In this document: one piece after another, positions 23,756 through 31,053 of the stretch
Layout: every line of letters starts with the position of its first letter
Position numbering within the stretch: the stretch's first letter is position 1
Source: an uncultured Oscillospiraceae bacterium
GTDB taxonomy: Bacteria; Bacillota_A; Clostridia; Oscillospirales; Oscillospiraceae
Length of the DNA: 32,052 nt
Direction: 5' to 3'
Assembly: GCA_900754605.1 (NCBI GenBank)
Contig: CAAEDK010000272.1
Span: 1-32,052, forward strand
Made by a program: the position numbers and the translations under genes
The notes under the pieces: model-generated
What the model was told of the DNA's origin: nothing
Databases searched by the model: none
The model's input: only the letters and a program-made list of their open reading frames with translations

Positions 23756-25240
23756 TTACTCCAGCATCCCCAGCACAGCATCCACCATGTGCTCCTTCTC
23801 TACCGTCTGGCGGAAGCGGGATTCCTTGCTCCGAAGAGCGGCCAGAGGTGCAGGAACCGACTCACCGGTGATTTGACTGAGCTGATCCAGCACATCCAGC
23901 CCCTGAGCCTGATCGGACACTCCAAGAGCATCCAGTACATCAGTACAGAACTTAAAGGGGCTGGCAGTGGATGCCACGATAGCCGCCGTCTCATCCCCTG
24001 TCTCCGCCCGATACTGGCTTAGTGCAGAGAATCCCACAGCAGTGTGGGGATCGATGAGATAGCCGAACTTCTTATGAATGGCGGCAATGACCCGCTTGGT
24101 CTCCTCATCTCCACAGCAGTAGCCCTTGAACAGCTTCTGGATCTTCTCCCGCACCCGGTCGCTCACCTGATAGCGGCCGGTAGCATTCAGCTGCTCCATA
24201 TAGCCCCGCACCTCGCTGTCCTCCTGGGTAATGGCCAATAGCAGACGTTCCAGGTTACTGGAGATCAGGATATCCATGGAGGGGGAGATGGTGTTGAAGA
24301 AGGTGCGGTTGCGGTCATAGGTCCCGCTCGTTAGGAAGTCGGTAAGCACGTTGTTGCTGTTGGAGGCGCAAATCAGCTTTTGAATGGGCACCCCCATGTC
24401 CCGGGCATAGTAGGCCGCCAGGATGTTACCGAAGTTACCCGTAGGCACACACACGTTCACTGGGTCGCCCAGCTCTAGTTTGCCATCCCTTAGCAGATCG
24501 CAGTAGGCAGAGATATAGTAAACGATCTGGGGCAGAACACGCCCCCAGTTGATGGAGTTGGCCGAGGACAGGAAGTATCCACGCCGGGCCAGCTGCTCTC
24601 GCAGTTTCTCATCGGAGAAGAGCCGCTTCACGCCGGTCTGGGCATCGTCAAAGTTGCCCACTACCGAGCAGACCCCCACATTGGACCCCTCCTGGGTGAC
24701 CATCTGGAGTTCCTGGATAGCGGAGACACCATCCTTGGGGTAGAACACCAGGATCTTGGTGTGGTCCACATCCCGGAAACCCTCCAAAGCGCCCTTTCCT
24801 GTATCACCGGATGTAGCCACCAAAATGCACACCGTCTTTTCTTCCTCCTGCTTGCGCAGGGAGGCAGTGAGCAGATGGGGCAGCATCTGAAGGGCCATGT
24901 CCTTGAAGGCACAGGTGGGACCATGCCACAGTTCCAGACAATAAGTATTGCCATCCAGGGCCCGCACCGGGGCCACCGCCGGCGTGTCAAACTTCTTCGG
25001 GCCATAAGCCGCATTGGCGAAGTCCGTCAGCTCCTTCACGGAAAATTCATCCAGAAACAGCTTCATCACATAGACCGCCCGCTGCTGATAGGACATATCC
25101 TTCAGCTCCTCCAGGGCGCGGCGGGGCAGCTTGGGCAGATATACCGGGGTCAGCAGACCTCCGTCCTCCGCCAGGCCCTTTGCAATGGCCTGGGAGGCGG
25201 AGAACTGCTGCTCCCTGTCCCTTGTACTGATGTATTGCAT
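23756..25240 (-). CDS. thrC: Threonine synthase
   Basis: ThrC is the PLP enzyme that makes threonine from O-phosphohomoserine. The 494-residue length fits the long form found in many bacteria. The N-terminal YISTRDREQQFSASQAIAKGL is typical; the PLP lysine is Lys113 in TCAFKDMAL, followed by ATSGDTGKGALEGF and the phosphate-binding GNFGNILA block. I chose ATG at 25240, with GGAAGA upstream; a TTG five codons earlier has no ribosome site. A clear promoter lies about 80 bases upstream. No hom or thrB is adjacent. Confidence 0.96.
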   Translation of the reverse strand: MQYISTRDREQQFSASQAIAKGLAEDGGLLTPVYLPKLPRRALEELKDMSYQQRAVYVMKLFLDEFSVKELTDFANAAYGPKKFDTPAVAPVRALDGNTYCLELWHGPTCAFKDMALQMLPHLLTASLRKQEEEKTVCILVATSGDTGKGALEGFRDVDHTKILVFYPKDGVSAIQELQMVTQEGSNVGVCSVVGNFDDAQTGVKRLFSDEKLREQLARRGYFLSSANSINWGRVLPQIVYYISAYCDLLRDGKLELGDPVNVCVPTGNFGNILAAYYARDMGVPIQKLICASNSNNVLTDFLTSGTYDRNRTFFNTISPSMDILISSNLERLLLAITQEDSEVRGYMEQLNATGRYQVSDRVREKIQKLFKGYCCGDEETKRVIAAIHKKFGYLIDPHTAVGFSALSQYRAETGDETAAIVASTASPFKFCTDVLDALGVSDQAQGLDVLDQLSQITGESVPAPLAALRSKESRFRQTVEKEHMVDAVLGMLE

Positions 25241-25319
25241 CTCGATCTCTTCCAATCTTTAGTTTCCCCTGTTGACGGGTTGGTATGGTCCGGCTCACGC
25301 ACGAACCCTCTGATGGACT

Positions 25320-25348
25320 ATTATGCCATCTTTTGATTTTAAGGTCAA
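25320..25348 (-). promoter_or_regulatory. Promoter of thrC
   Basis: -35 TTGACC (25343-25348) and -10 CATAAT (25320-25325) are separated by 17 bases, with a TGG extension before the -10. The leader of about 75 bases contains a small hairpin (GGTTCG pairing with CGGACC). I find no T-box sequence in it. Confidence 0.75.
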
Positions 25349-25389
25349 CCCCGGCACTGCAAATCCCCACAGATCTTTCACACCGCTTC

Positions 25390-25758
25390 TCAAAAGGCAT
25401 TCTCGATCTGTCGGATCCTTGGCCTTTTTGTCGCCATCCCCTGGGGGGCCAAGATCTCCACCACATCGAAGCGGGGCTGAAGCAGCGAGGGGTGCTGCTG
25501 AAGGTAAAGCTCCGCCGTAGTCCGCAGCCGCTGCTGCTTGCGGCGATCCACTTGCTCTGCTCCGGCTCCGAAGCGTTCATTTCCCCGCAGCTTCACCTCC
25601 ACAAAGCAGAGAAAGCCCCCCTGCTCCGCCACCAGATCCAGCTCTCCGAAACGGCACCGCCAGCCGGCAGCTATGATCCGATACCCTTTCTGCCGCAGAA
25701 ATTCCGCCGCAAGCGCCTCTCCCCAGCGGCCCCGGAGGCGGCTATCCTCCCCACTCAC
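25390..25758 (-). CDS. YraN/UPF0102 family endonuclease-like protein
   Basis: A small 122-residue protein of the UPF0102 (YraN) family, which has a PD-(D/E)XK nuclease-like fold. The N-terminal RLRGRWGEALAAEFLRQKGYRII, the GELDLVAEQ motif (active-site acid) and FVEVKLRGNERFG (the E-x-K pair) match the family well. Its biological role is not settled. The GTG start overlaps the TGA stop of rnhB, a common pairing. I see no terminator between it and the thrC promoter. Confidence 0.9.
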   Translation of the reverse strand: MSGEDSRLRGRWGEALAAEFLRQKGYRIIAAGWRCRFGELDLVAEQGGFLCFVEVKLRGNERFGAGAEQVDRRKQQRLRTTAELYLQQHPSLLQPRFDVVEILAPQGMATKRPRIRQIENAF

Positions 25759-26363
25759 AGGTTCTTCAAAAAGGACTGGCGGTGGATGGGACTTGGTCCG
25801 TACTGCCGCAGCATCTCATAGTGGAGCTTGGTGCCATAGCCCTTGTGCCGGTCAAACTGGTACTGGGGATACTCCTCCGCCGCCCGGACCATCCAGTGAT
25901 CCCGGCTTACCTTGGCCAAGATGGAGGCTGCCGCAATAGATGCTGACAGGCTATCTCCCTTTACAATAGTTCTGTGCTCAGTGGTAATAGCGGCACTGCG
26001 CCCCCGGTCCCGGTTGCCGTCGATGAGGGCAAAATCTGCCGGAGGATTCAGACTGTCAATGGCCAGCTGCATAGCCTTCATCCGGGCACTGAGGATATCA
26101 GTACGGTCGATCTCCTCCGCATCCACCCAGGCTACTGCCCAAGAGAGGGCCTTCTCCTGGATCACCGGGAATAGTGCTTCCCGCTTTTTCTCCGTCAACT
26201 TCTTAGAGTCATTCAAACCCGGAAGCTCGGTCCCCGGTACTAGGATCACCGCTGCTGCATACACCGGGCCGGCCAGCGGCCCTGCCCCCGCCTCGTCACA
26301 GCCGCAGACCGCAGTGTAACCAGCAGCCAGGGCCTCCTGCTCATATTGCCAAATCTCATCCAT
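25755..26363 (-). CDS. rnhB: Ribonuclease HII
   Basis: RNase HII removes ribonucleotides from DNA and RNA-DNA hybrids. The 202 residues include the family signature GCDEAGAGPLAGPV with catalytic Asp23 and Glu24, the later acid in FALIDGN, and the conserved VSRDHWM. DRHKGYGTKLHYEMLRQYGPSPIHRQSF closes the protein and is typical of this family. A purine-rich AAGGGATGG lies right before the ATG. It follows rbgA by 26 bases; rplS-rbgA-rnhB order is standard in Firmicutes. Confidence 0.96.
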   Translation of the reverse strand: MDEIWQYEQEALAAGYTAVCGCDEAGAGPLAGPVYAAAVILVPGTELPGLNDSKKLTEKKREALFPVIQEKALSWAVAWVDAEEIDRTDILSARMKAMQLAIDSLNPPADFALIDGNRDRGRSAAITTEHRTIVKGDSLSASIAAASILAKVSRDHWMVRAAEEYPQYQFDRHKGYGTKLHYEMLRQYGPSPIHRQSFLKNL

Positions 26364-26389
26364 CCCTTCCCGGCCTCCTGTCTTATACT

Positions 26390-27268
26390 TTAAACTTCTT
26401 CCGGCAGTTCAAGTGTAAAGCGTCCTAACTTGCCGCCTCTGTATTCATCCAGCAGCACTCTAGCCATCCGCTCGGTGTCAAATTCTCCCCCAGAGATCCG
26501 CATTCCCCGCTTCTGGGCACAGGCTTCCAGCAGACGGTAACCGTATGCAACCTCGTTCTCCTCCGCCTCCCGGGCTGGGACCTCCTTCAGTCGATAGCTC
26601 TCCACCAGCACCTCCGGATACTGCGTCCCTAGAAAGGCCATCAGGTGGCATCCCAGTGTCTCCACATCCATGATGTCGTCCTTCACCGCACCGGTGAATG
26701 CCAGGCGCATCCCGGTCTCCACGTCCTCAAACTTGGGCCACAGAATCCCCGGTGTATCCAGCAGTTCCAGCCCCCGGTCCACTGTCACCCACTGCTTTCC
26801 CCGGGTAACACCAGGGCGGTCGCTGGCTTTGGCCGACTTCTTCCGAGCCACCTTGTTGATGAAGGTGGACTTGCCCACATTGGGAACACCAACCACCATA
26901 GCCCGCACCGGACGGCCCACCAAACCCTTTTCCTGCCATCGGGCGATCTGGTCCTTCAGAACCTCCTGCACTACGCGGGAAAACTGATTGACCCCAGCAC
27001 CCGTTTTAGCATCGGTCTCCAATACCGACCATCCCTTTTTTCGAAACCACGCCCCCCAGGCCCGGTTTCCGGCCGGATCTGCCTGGTCCGCTCGGTTGAG
27101 CACCACCAGCCGGGGCTTTCCCGCTGTGATGGTGTCGATATCCGGGTTCCTGCTGGACACTGGGATCCGGGCATCAATGATCTCCACCACAATGTCTACA
27201 TTCTTTAAATCCGCTTCGATCTGCCGCCGGGTCTTGGTCATATGTCCCGGATACCATTGGATATTCAT
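26390..27268 (-). CDS. rbgA: Ribosome biogenesis GTPase RbgA (YlqF)
   Basis: RbgA is a circularly permuted GTPase required for 50S subunit maturation. The motif order G4-G5-G1-G2-G3 is visible: NRADQAD (G4) precedes GVPNVGKST (G1) and DTPG (G3). The N-terminal QWYPGHMTKTRRQIEADLKNVD and WPKFEDVETGMRLAFTGAV are family hallmarks. The 292-residue length is normal. GGAGGAG lies just before the ATG. It follows the rplS terminator, and no separate promoter is obvious in the 83-base gap, so read-through is probable. Confidence 0.96.
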   Translation of the reverse strand: MNIQWYPGHMTKTRRQIEADLKNVDIVVEIIDARIPVSSRNPDIDTITAGKPRLVVLNRADQADPAGNRAWGAWFRKKGWSVLETDAKTGAGVNQFSRVVQEVLKDQIARWQEKGLVGRPVRAMVVGVPNVGKSTFINKVARKKSAKASDRPGVTRGKQWVTVDRGLELLDTPGILWPKFEDVETGMRLAFTGAVKDDIMDVETLGCHLMAFLGTQYPEVLVESYRLKEVPAREAEENEVAYGYRLLEACAQKRGMRISGGEFDTERMARVLLDEYRGGKLGRFTLELPEEV

Positions 27269-27312
27269 AGGTTCTCCTCCATTCCTCTTCCCTGCTCCGC
27301 AGGGATCGTACG

Positions 27313-27340
27313 AAAAAAGGAGCGGAAAAACCGCTCCTTT
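27313..27340 (-). terminator. Rho-independent terminator after rplS
   Basis: AAAGGAGCGG (27316-27325) pairs with CCGCTCCTTT (27331-27340) around an A5 loop. On the minus strand the stem ends in six T (27313-27318). It lies 12 bases after the L19 stop codon. Some read-through into rbgA is likely, since rbgA shows no promoter of its own. Confidence 0.93.
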
Positions 27341-27351
27341 CTCGTGTTGGA

Positions 27352-27693
27352 TTACAGGGCCTCCTTGACCTTGGCTGCCTTGCCCACGCGGTCGCGCAGG
27401 TAGTACAGCTTGGCGCGGCGAACCTTACCGTGACGCACCACTTCGACCTTCTCAATGGAAGGAGCGTGGAGGGGGAACACCTTCTCCACACCAATGCCGT
27501 AAGAGATACGGCGAACAGTGAAGGTCTCCTCAATGCCGCCGTGCTTCTTGGCGATGACGGTGCCCTCGAAGACCTGGATACGCTCGCGGTTGCCTTCCTT
27601 AACCTTCAGGTGGACCCGGACGGTGTCACCCACGGTGACCACGGGGGGCTCGGCCTTCAGGTGCTTCTGAGTGAAAGACTGCATCAAATCCAT
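27352..27693 (-). CDS. rplS: 50S ribosomal protein L19
   Basis: L19 lies at the interface between the 30S and 50S subunits. The 113-residue product has the familiar [29 protein letters not shown] and the C-terminal [21 protein letters not shown] block. AGGAGG precedes the ATG. It is transcribed from its own strong promoter with a structured leader and ends at a strong terminator. The usual rimM-trmD genes are not upstream here; nif3 and trmK occupy that position. Confidence 0.98.
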   Translation of the reverse strand: MDLMQSFTQKHLKAEPPVVTVGDTVRVHLKVKEGNRERIQVFEGTVIAKKHGGIEETFTVRRISYGIGVEKVFPLHAPSIEKVEVVRHGKVRRAKLYYLRDRVGKAAKVKEAL

Positions 27694-27788
27694 AACATTT
27701 TCCTCCTGTTGTAGAGGCGTTCTTGCGCGCCATCGCGCTGCACACCCCTGTGCGCAGCGGCGGCAGAGGACCGCCCGTTATTTCAGAC
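27694..27788 (-). ncRNA. Structured 5' leader of rplS, L19-leader-like
   Basis: The roughly 95-base untranslated region holds two hairpins. A strong one pairs 27736-27745 with 27750-27759 (10 bp, one G-U pair, 4-base loop). A smaller one, GGCGG with CCGCC, spans 27759-27775. L19 leader RNAs that bind the ribosomal protein and regulate its own synthesis are known in Firmicutes. I infer, but cannot prove, that this is one. Confidence 0.5.
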
Positions 27789-27794
27789 TAAGGG

Positions 27795-27823
27795 ATTTTA
27801 TCACACTTCTGGCAAAAATGCAA
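27795..27823 (-). promoter_or_regulatory. Promoter of rplS
   Basis: -35 TTGCAT (27818-27823) and -10 TAAAAT (27795-27800) are separated by 17 bases, with TGA just before the -10 as an extension. An A5 tract lies a few bases upstream of the -35. It sits inside the intergenic region after the nif3 stop codon. Confidence 0.8.
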
Positions 27824-27885
27824 GTGTTTTTCATCTGATTTCTCCTCTGCTCCGCACCTATCCCCAGAAAACCGCACAGGCTGCC

Positions 27886-28683
27886 TCACACCCAACCATA
27901 GACCTCCTGGTGGATCCGGGACATCTGAACCTCCAATTCCGGAAAACACCGTGCGAGATATTCCACCATTTTCGGACAAACCACCTGCTCAGTGGCGTAG
28001 TGTCCCGCGTCCATCAGGGTGATCCCCAGGGCCTTCGCCTCCAGAAACTGATCATATTTCACATCGGCGGTGACAAAGGTGTCGCACCCCAGAGCGGCGG
28101 CGTCCCCCAACATGGAACCGCAGGAGCCGCCTCCCACTGCCACTCGTGACACCGGACGGCCTCCGTCTGTAAAACGCACCCCTGCTGCACCCAGGGTGTC
28201 CTTCACCAGCCGGGCATATTCAGTCCCGGAACACCCCGCCTGGGGGCAGCGGCCCACCCGGCCCACGCCGTAGGGCCGTCCGTTCCGGTCCACCCCATCC
28301 TGGTGGAGCTGCTCCATCTCAGTCAATCCCAGGGCCCGGGCCAAGCACTCGTTGACGCCGTCCTGGGCCGCGTCCAGATTGGTGTGGGCGCAGATCGCCG
28401 CCACACCTCCCTCAATCAGCCGCAGCAGGACCCGCCCAGTGGAGGTCCCGTCGGTGATCTGGCGTGCCGGGTGAAAGATCACCGGATGGTGGGCAACGAT
28501 CAGCTGGGCACCCCAGCGCTCTGCCTCCTCCGCCACCTCTTCCGTGATGTCCAGCGCTACTAAAATTTTCCGGACCTCTCGGCTTCCCCGTCCCACCAGG
28601 AACCCTGCGTTGTCAAAATCCATCTGGGTCTCAAAGGGGGCCCACCGGTCCATTGCCTCAAAGATCTCTGTCACCGCTGCCAT
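27886..28683 (-). CDS. Nif3-like dinuclear metal-centre protein
   Basis: A 265-residue protein of the Nif3/YqfO family with a dinuclear metal site. Visible ligands and motifs are AHHPVIFH, CAHTNLDA and, near the C-terminus, VTADVKYDQFLEAKALG followed by DAGHYATE. It is the short form: the roughly 100-residue insertion of Bacillus YqfO is missing, as in E. coli YbgI. The ATG at 28683, with AGAGGAG 8 bases upstream, lies inside the end of trmK (13-base overlap); an open frame continues upstream to 28863 but is only trmK read out of frame. The trmK-nif3 pair is conserved in Firmicutes. The molecular function is not firmly known. Confidence 0.93.
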   Translation of the reverse strand: MAAVTEIFEAMDRWAPFETQMDFDNAGFLVGRGSREVRKILVALDITEEVAEEAERWGAQLIVAHHPVIFHPARQITDGTSTGRVLLRLIEGGVAAICAHTNLDAAQDGVNECLARALGLTEMEQLHQDGVDRNGRPYGVGRVGRCPQAGCSGTEYARLVKDTLGAAGVRFTDGGRPVSRVAVGGGSCGSMLGDAAALGCDTFVTADVKYDQFLEAKALGITLMDAGHYATEQVVCPKMVEYLARCFPELEVQMSRIHQEVYGWV

Positions 28684-29381
28684 GCTTCCCACTCCTCTCG
28701 CATCTCCAACAGCTCCTGTCGGATGGCCGCCAGCTCCCGCCGCCGGTCCTCCGCCCGCCCGTCTCTTGCCCGGGAAAGGCCGTCCAGCGCCCGATCCAGC
28801 TTCTTCAGCAGGCCCCGGAGATAGTCCCCCCGCAGGGGATCCCGACTCTGTCGGCCAGCCCACAACTGGGCAGGCGTCATAGAGGGCGCCTCTCCCGCCT
28901 CCGCCCGCATCACCACATAGAGGGTATCACCCTCCCGGGCCAGTCGCTCTTCTAAAATGCGGAAGCCGTCCTCTTCCAGCCGCTGCCGCAGCTCCGGCAG
29001 AGAGCTCATAGGCTGGAGCACCAGCGGAACCTTTTGAGTCCGTACCCAGGGAGCCGCCTCCAGGATCTGGGCGATGGTCTCCCCACCCATCCCGGCGATC
29101 ACCACTGCATCCGTCTCCTCCGGCCGGATCCCGGAGAGCCCGTCGCACAGGCGGAAGGCCATGCGGTCTCCGCAACCGTACTCCGCCGCTGTCTCCCGCG
29201 CCCGGCTCAGAGGGCCCTCCCGCAAGTCAGCTGCGATGGCGGAGGGGATTTTCCCCTCCATCAGCAGACAGGCGGGCAGATAGGCGTGGTCTGTCCCCAC
29301 ATCCGCCAGCCGTGCCCCCTCCGGGACCAGATCCGCCGCCAGACGCAGGCGGGGACTCAGCTCGATCCGTCTTGTCATCAT
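28671..29381 (-). CDS. trmK: tRNA (adenine-22-N1)-methyltransferase TrmK
   Basis: TrmK methylates A22 of tRNA with S-adenosylmethionine. The 236 residues contain the SAM motif ADVGTDHAYLP at about 26-36, GMGGETIAQIL, and LVLQPMSSLPELRQRLEEDGF, all typical. The C-terminal third is a helical domain rich in Arg and Glu. I chose ATG at 29381, with GGGAGG about 8 bases upstream; a second ATG follows at once. A frame open to 29411 would run over the ribosome site. It overlaps the Nif3 gene and lies downstream of a long hairpin. Confidence 0.93.
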   Translation of the reverse strand: MMTRRIELSPRLRLAADLVPEGARLADVGTDHAYLPACLLMEGKIPSAIAADLREGPLSRARETAAEYGCGDRMAFRLCDGLSGIRPEETDAVVIAGMGGETIAQILEAAPWVRTQKVPLVLQPMSSLPELRQRLEEDGFRILEERLAREGDTLYVVMRAEAGEAPSMTPAQLWAGRQSRDPLRGDYLRGLLKKLDRALDGLSRARDGRAEDRRRELAAIRQELLEMREEWEAWQR

Positions 29382-29416
29382 CCTGTTCTCCTCCCGGGGC
29401 CTCCGCCCCACGGAAC

Positions 29417-29452
29417 AACAGGCCGGGGCGGAGAGATCCGTCCCGGCCTGTT
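29417..29452 (-). terminator. Long GC-rich hairpin after the DUF1858 gene, no T-run
   Basis: A 16-bp stem (29417-29432 with 29437-29452, one mismatch or G-U pair, GAGA loop) follows the DUF1858 stop codon. The minus strand continues GTTCCGTGG, so no T-run follows. It could limit read-through into trmK or mark a processed end. Confidence 0.5.
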
Positions 29453-29472
29453 CGATTCCGCTCTGTTGTGCT

Positions 29473-29676
29473 TTACTCGCCGTCAGCGATCATCTGGTTG
29501 ACAGCAGCCAGCAGCTCGTCCACTTCAACGCCATGGACCATGCAGGCCTGCTCCACCGTCTCGCCCCGGGACGCGGGGCAGCCCAGGCAGTGCATCCCGA
29601 TGTTCATAAACAGGGGAGCGGTCTCGGGGGCAATGTTCAAAATATCACCAATGATGGTGTCCTTAGTAATGGTCAT
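29473..29676 (-). CDS. DUF1858 redox-disulfide protein
   Basis: A small 67-residue protein of the DUF1858 family, also described as the hybrid-cluster-protein-associated redox disulfide domain. It has a CLGC motif (Cys30, Cys33) in GMHCLGCPASRGETVEQAC plus Cys45. The pair could form a disulfide or bind a metal. Its partner is unknown; no hybrid cluster protein gene is in the window. GGAGG lies about 8 bases before the ATG, and a strong promoter is about 40 bases upstream. Confidence 0.9.
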   Translation of the reverse strand: MTITKDTIIGDILNIAPETAPLFMNIGMHCLGCPASRGETVEQACMVHGVEVDELLAAVNQMIADGE

Positions 29677-29712
29677 AGCAGGATTCCTCCAATTAGTCTT
29701 TAGGATGAGGAT

Positions 29713-29741
29713 AGTATACCCTAACGGCCGCTATTTTGCAA
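29713..29741 (-). promoter_or_regulatory. Promoter of the DUF1858 gene
   Basis: -35 TTGCAA (29736-29741) and -10 TATACT (29713-29718) are separated by 17 bases on the minus strand. The leader to the start codon is about 30 bases. Read-through may also supply trmK and the Nif3-family gene. Confidence 0.8.
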
Positions 29742-29818
29742 CCAATTTTTCGTTCTTTTCTTTCCAGATTCAGCATCTGTCTCCGTTCTTCCTTCAACAT
29801 CCTGGCTCCATATAAAAG

Positions 29819-29970
29819 GGGCTTGGCTCTGTTGTTCCACGCTGAAACCAGAGCGCACCAAAATATTCGAAAAATTTGTGGTGAAAACTCAGCAAACACC
29901 GGAGAGTACTACCTGAACCGATCTCTCCTGGAGACGGCAAAAAAAGGACGCCCAATGGGCGTCCTTTTTT
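29819..29970 (+). ncRNA. Candidate plus-strand small RNA
   Basis: This intergenic stretch has no gene but holds a row of dyads: GCTCTG/CAGAGC (29826-29854), CACCA/TGGTG (29856-29883), GGAGAG/CTCTCC (29901-29928), and finally a perfect terminator with six T on the plus strand (29957-29970). A TATAAA at 29811-29816 could be a -10 box, but the -35 is weak. It matches no RNA family I recognise. The terminator also serves the zinc-ribbon gene on the other strand, so the evidence for a real RNA is limited. Confidence 0.27.
29939..29970. terminator. Bidirectional terminator after the zinc-ribbon gene
   Basis: AAAAAAGGACGCCC (29940-29953) and its exact complement (29957-29970) form a 14-bp stem with a 3-base loop. 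T-runs follow on both strands: seven on the minus (29939-29945) and six on the plus (29965-29970). It ends the sigma factor-zinc ribbon transcript. Confidence 0.93.
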
Positions 29971-29986
29971 CAGAGACTGTTTACCC

Positions 29987-30268
29987 TCAGCCCTGCTGCT
30001 CACGCATCTTAGCGAAGCACTCGCTGCAGTAGACAGGACGGTCGGACTTGGGCTCGAAGGGGACGCGAGCCTCGCCGCCGCAGGCAGCACAAGTAGCGGT
30101 GAAGTACTCACGGGGGCCGCGGGCCGCGTTCTTGCGGGCATCACGGCAGGCCTTACAGCGCTGAGGCTCATTCTGGAAGCCGCGCTCCGCGTAGAACTCC
30201 TGCTCACCAGCAGTAAAGGTGAACTCGTTGCCGCACTCTTTGCATACCAGGATCTTGTCTTCGTACAT
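29987..30268 (-). CDS. Double zinc-ribbon protein
   Basis: A 93-residue protein with two four-cysteine zinc-binding units. The first is Cys9, Cys12, Cys38, Cys41 (CKEC, then CKAC); the second is Cys60, Cys63, Cys81, Cys84 (CAAC, then CSEC). The region between is basic and could touch nucleic acid. I recognise it as the zinc-ribbon family common in Clostridia, whose function is unknown. ATG at 30268 has GAGGG 9 bases upstream; an upstream frame to 30307 lacks a site. It lies 63 bases after the SigH-like gene and probably shares its transcript. Confidence 0.85.
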   Translation of the reverse strand: MYEDKILVCKECGNEFTFTAGEQEFYAERGFQNEPQRCKACRDARKNAARGPREYFTATCAACGGEARVPFEPKSDRPVYCSECFAKMREQQG

Positions 30269-30331
30269 AATGGTTTTCCCTCTCTTTGACTCGTTGCCCA
30301 TAGTCATGGCTTGGGCGGTGTAATATTGCGA

Positions 30332-30922
30332 TCAGCTCTCGCTGGATCCGCTGGAAGAAAATTGCCGGGCCACTTTCCGGCGGACGCGCTGAATCGCATT
30401 GTCCACCGACTTTTGAGGCCGTCCCACCCGCCGAGCGATTTCCCCACAGGATAATCCGCTCAAATAAGGCGGCAGGATTTTTGCTTCGAACTCAGATAAC
30501 TGGCCCTTCAGAGCGGCAAGCCGCTCTCTCAGTTCCTCCCTGCCAATGATGACATCTTCTGGGCTCTCTTCGCTGGAAAACAGATACGCATTGGTTCCGT
30601 CAAAAAGAGGGGGTTCGAATGAAATGCTGTGATTTAAAGGGAAATGTTTGTTGCCCTGAGCCGCCCGGATGGCGCTGTATAGCCGCCTGCGGATACAGAC
30701 TTCTGCATAGGTGCGGAAGGATGCGTCCCTTCCGCGCTCAAAGTTGCGAACGGCACTGAGCAAACCCATCATGCCCTCCTGAAAGAGATCCTCACTGTCC
30801 CCTCCCGCCAGAAACAGCGGACGAGCGCAGGCACGTACCATGCGGCCGTAGCGTTGGACCAAGGCCTCCTCTGCAGCGGCATTTCCCGCCTGAGCAAGAA
30901 GGCATATTTCCTCATCCATCAT
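30332..30922 (-). CDS. SigH-like sigma-70 family factor
   Basis: A sigma factor resembling Spo0H (SigH), which in Bacillus directs early sporulation and stationary-phase genes. Region 2 is clear (DSEDLFQEGMMGLLSAVRNF, then ASFRTYAEVCIRRRLYSAIR), as is the SigH-like KHFPLNHSISF stretch. Region 4 has the helix-turn-helix SCGEIARRVGRPQKSVDNAIQRVRRK. A serine-rich tail ends it. I place the start at ATG 30922 (196 residues), because a near-perfect promoter covers the ATG codons at 30973 and 30970. AGGAAG lies 16 bases upstream of 30922, so the ribosome site is weak and the start is uncertain. Whether it is the true SigH ortholog or a paralog needs comparison. Confidence 0.85.
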   Translation of the reverse strand: MMDEEICLLAQAGNAAAEEALVQRYGRMVRACARPLFLAGGDSEDLFQEGMMGLLSAVRNFERGRDASFRTYAEVCIRRRLYSAIRAAQGNKHFPLNHSISFEPPLFDGTNAYLFSSEESPEDVIIGREELRERLAALKGQLSEFEAKILPPYLSGLSCGEIARRVGRPQKSVDNAIQRVRRKVARQFSSSGSSES

Positions 30923-30968
30923 GGATTGGAAATCCAGGCTTCCTGAACCTGTAGTTTTGTTCTTATCC

Positions 30969-30997
30969 ATCATAAACAAATTGACTGGTTTTGTCAA
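30969..30997 (-). promoter_or_regulatory. Strong sigma-A promoter of the SigH-like gene
   Basis: Perfect -35 TTGACA (30992-30997) and -10 TATGAT (30969-30974, one mismatch) are separated by 17 bases. Transcription would begin near 30962, downstream of two ATG codons that otherwise look like the gene's start. Confidence 0.8.
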
Positions 30998-31053
30998 GGG
31001 CTATCCAGAAAATTTTTGGTCATTCCTCCATATCTCTGTTAATTTCTTCTAAT

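Noticed and set aside
25241..25389. Threonine T-box riboswitch before thrC
   Set aside because: The leader is too short and the T-box core sequence is absent.
29891..29960. Glycine-riboswitch-like GGAGAG/CTCTCC segment
   Set aside because: The conserved core of the glycine aptamer is missing and no glycine gene follows on the plus strand.
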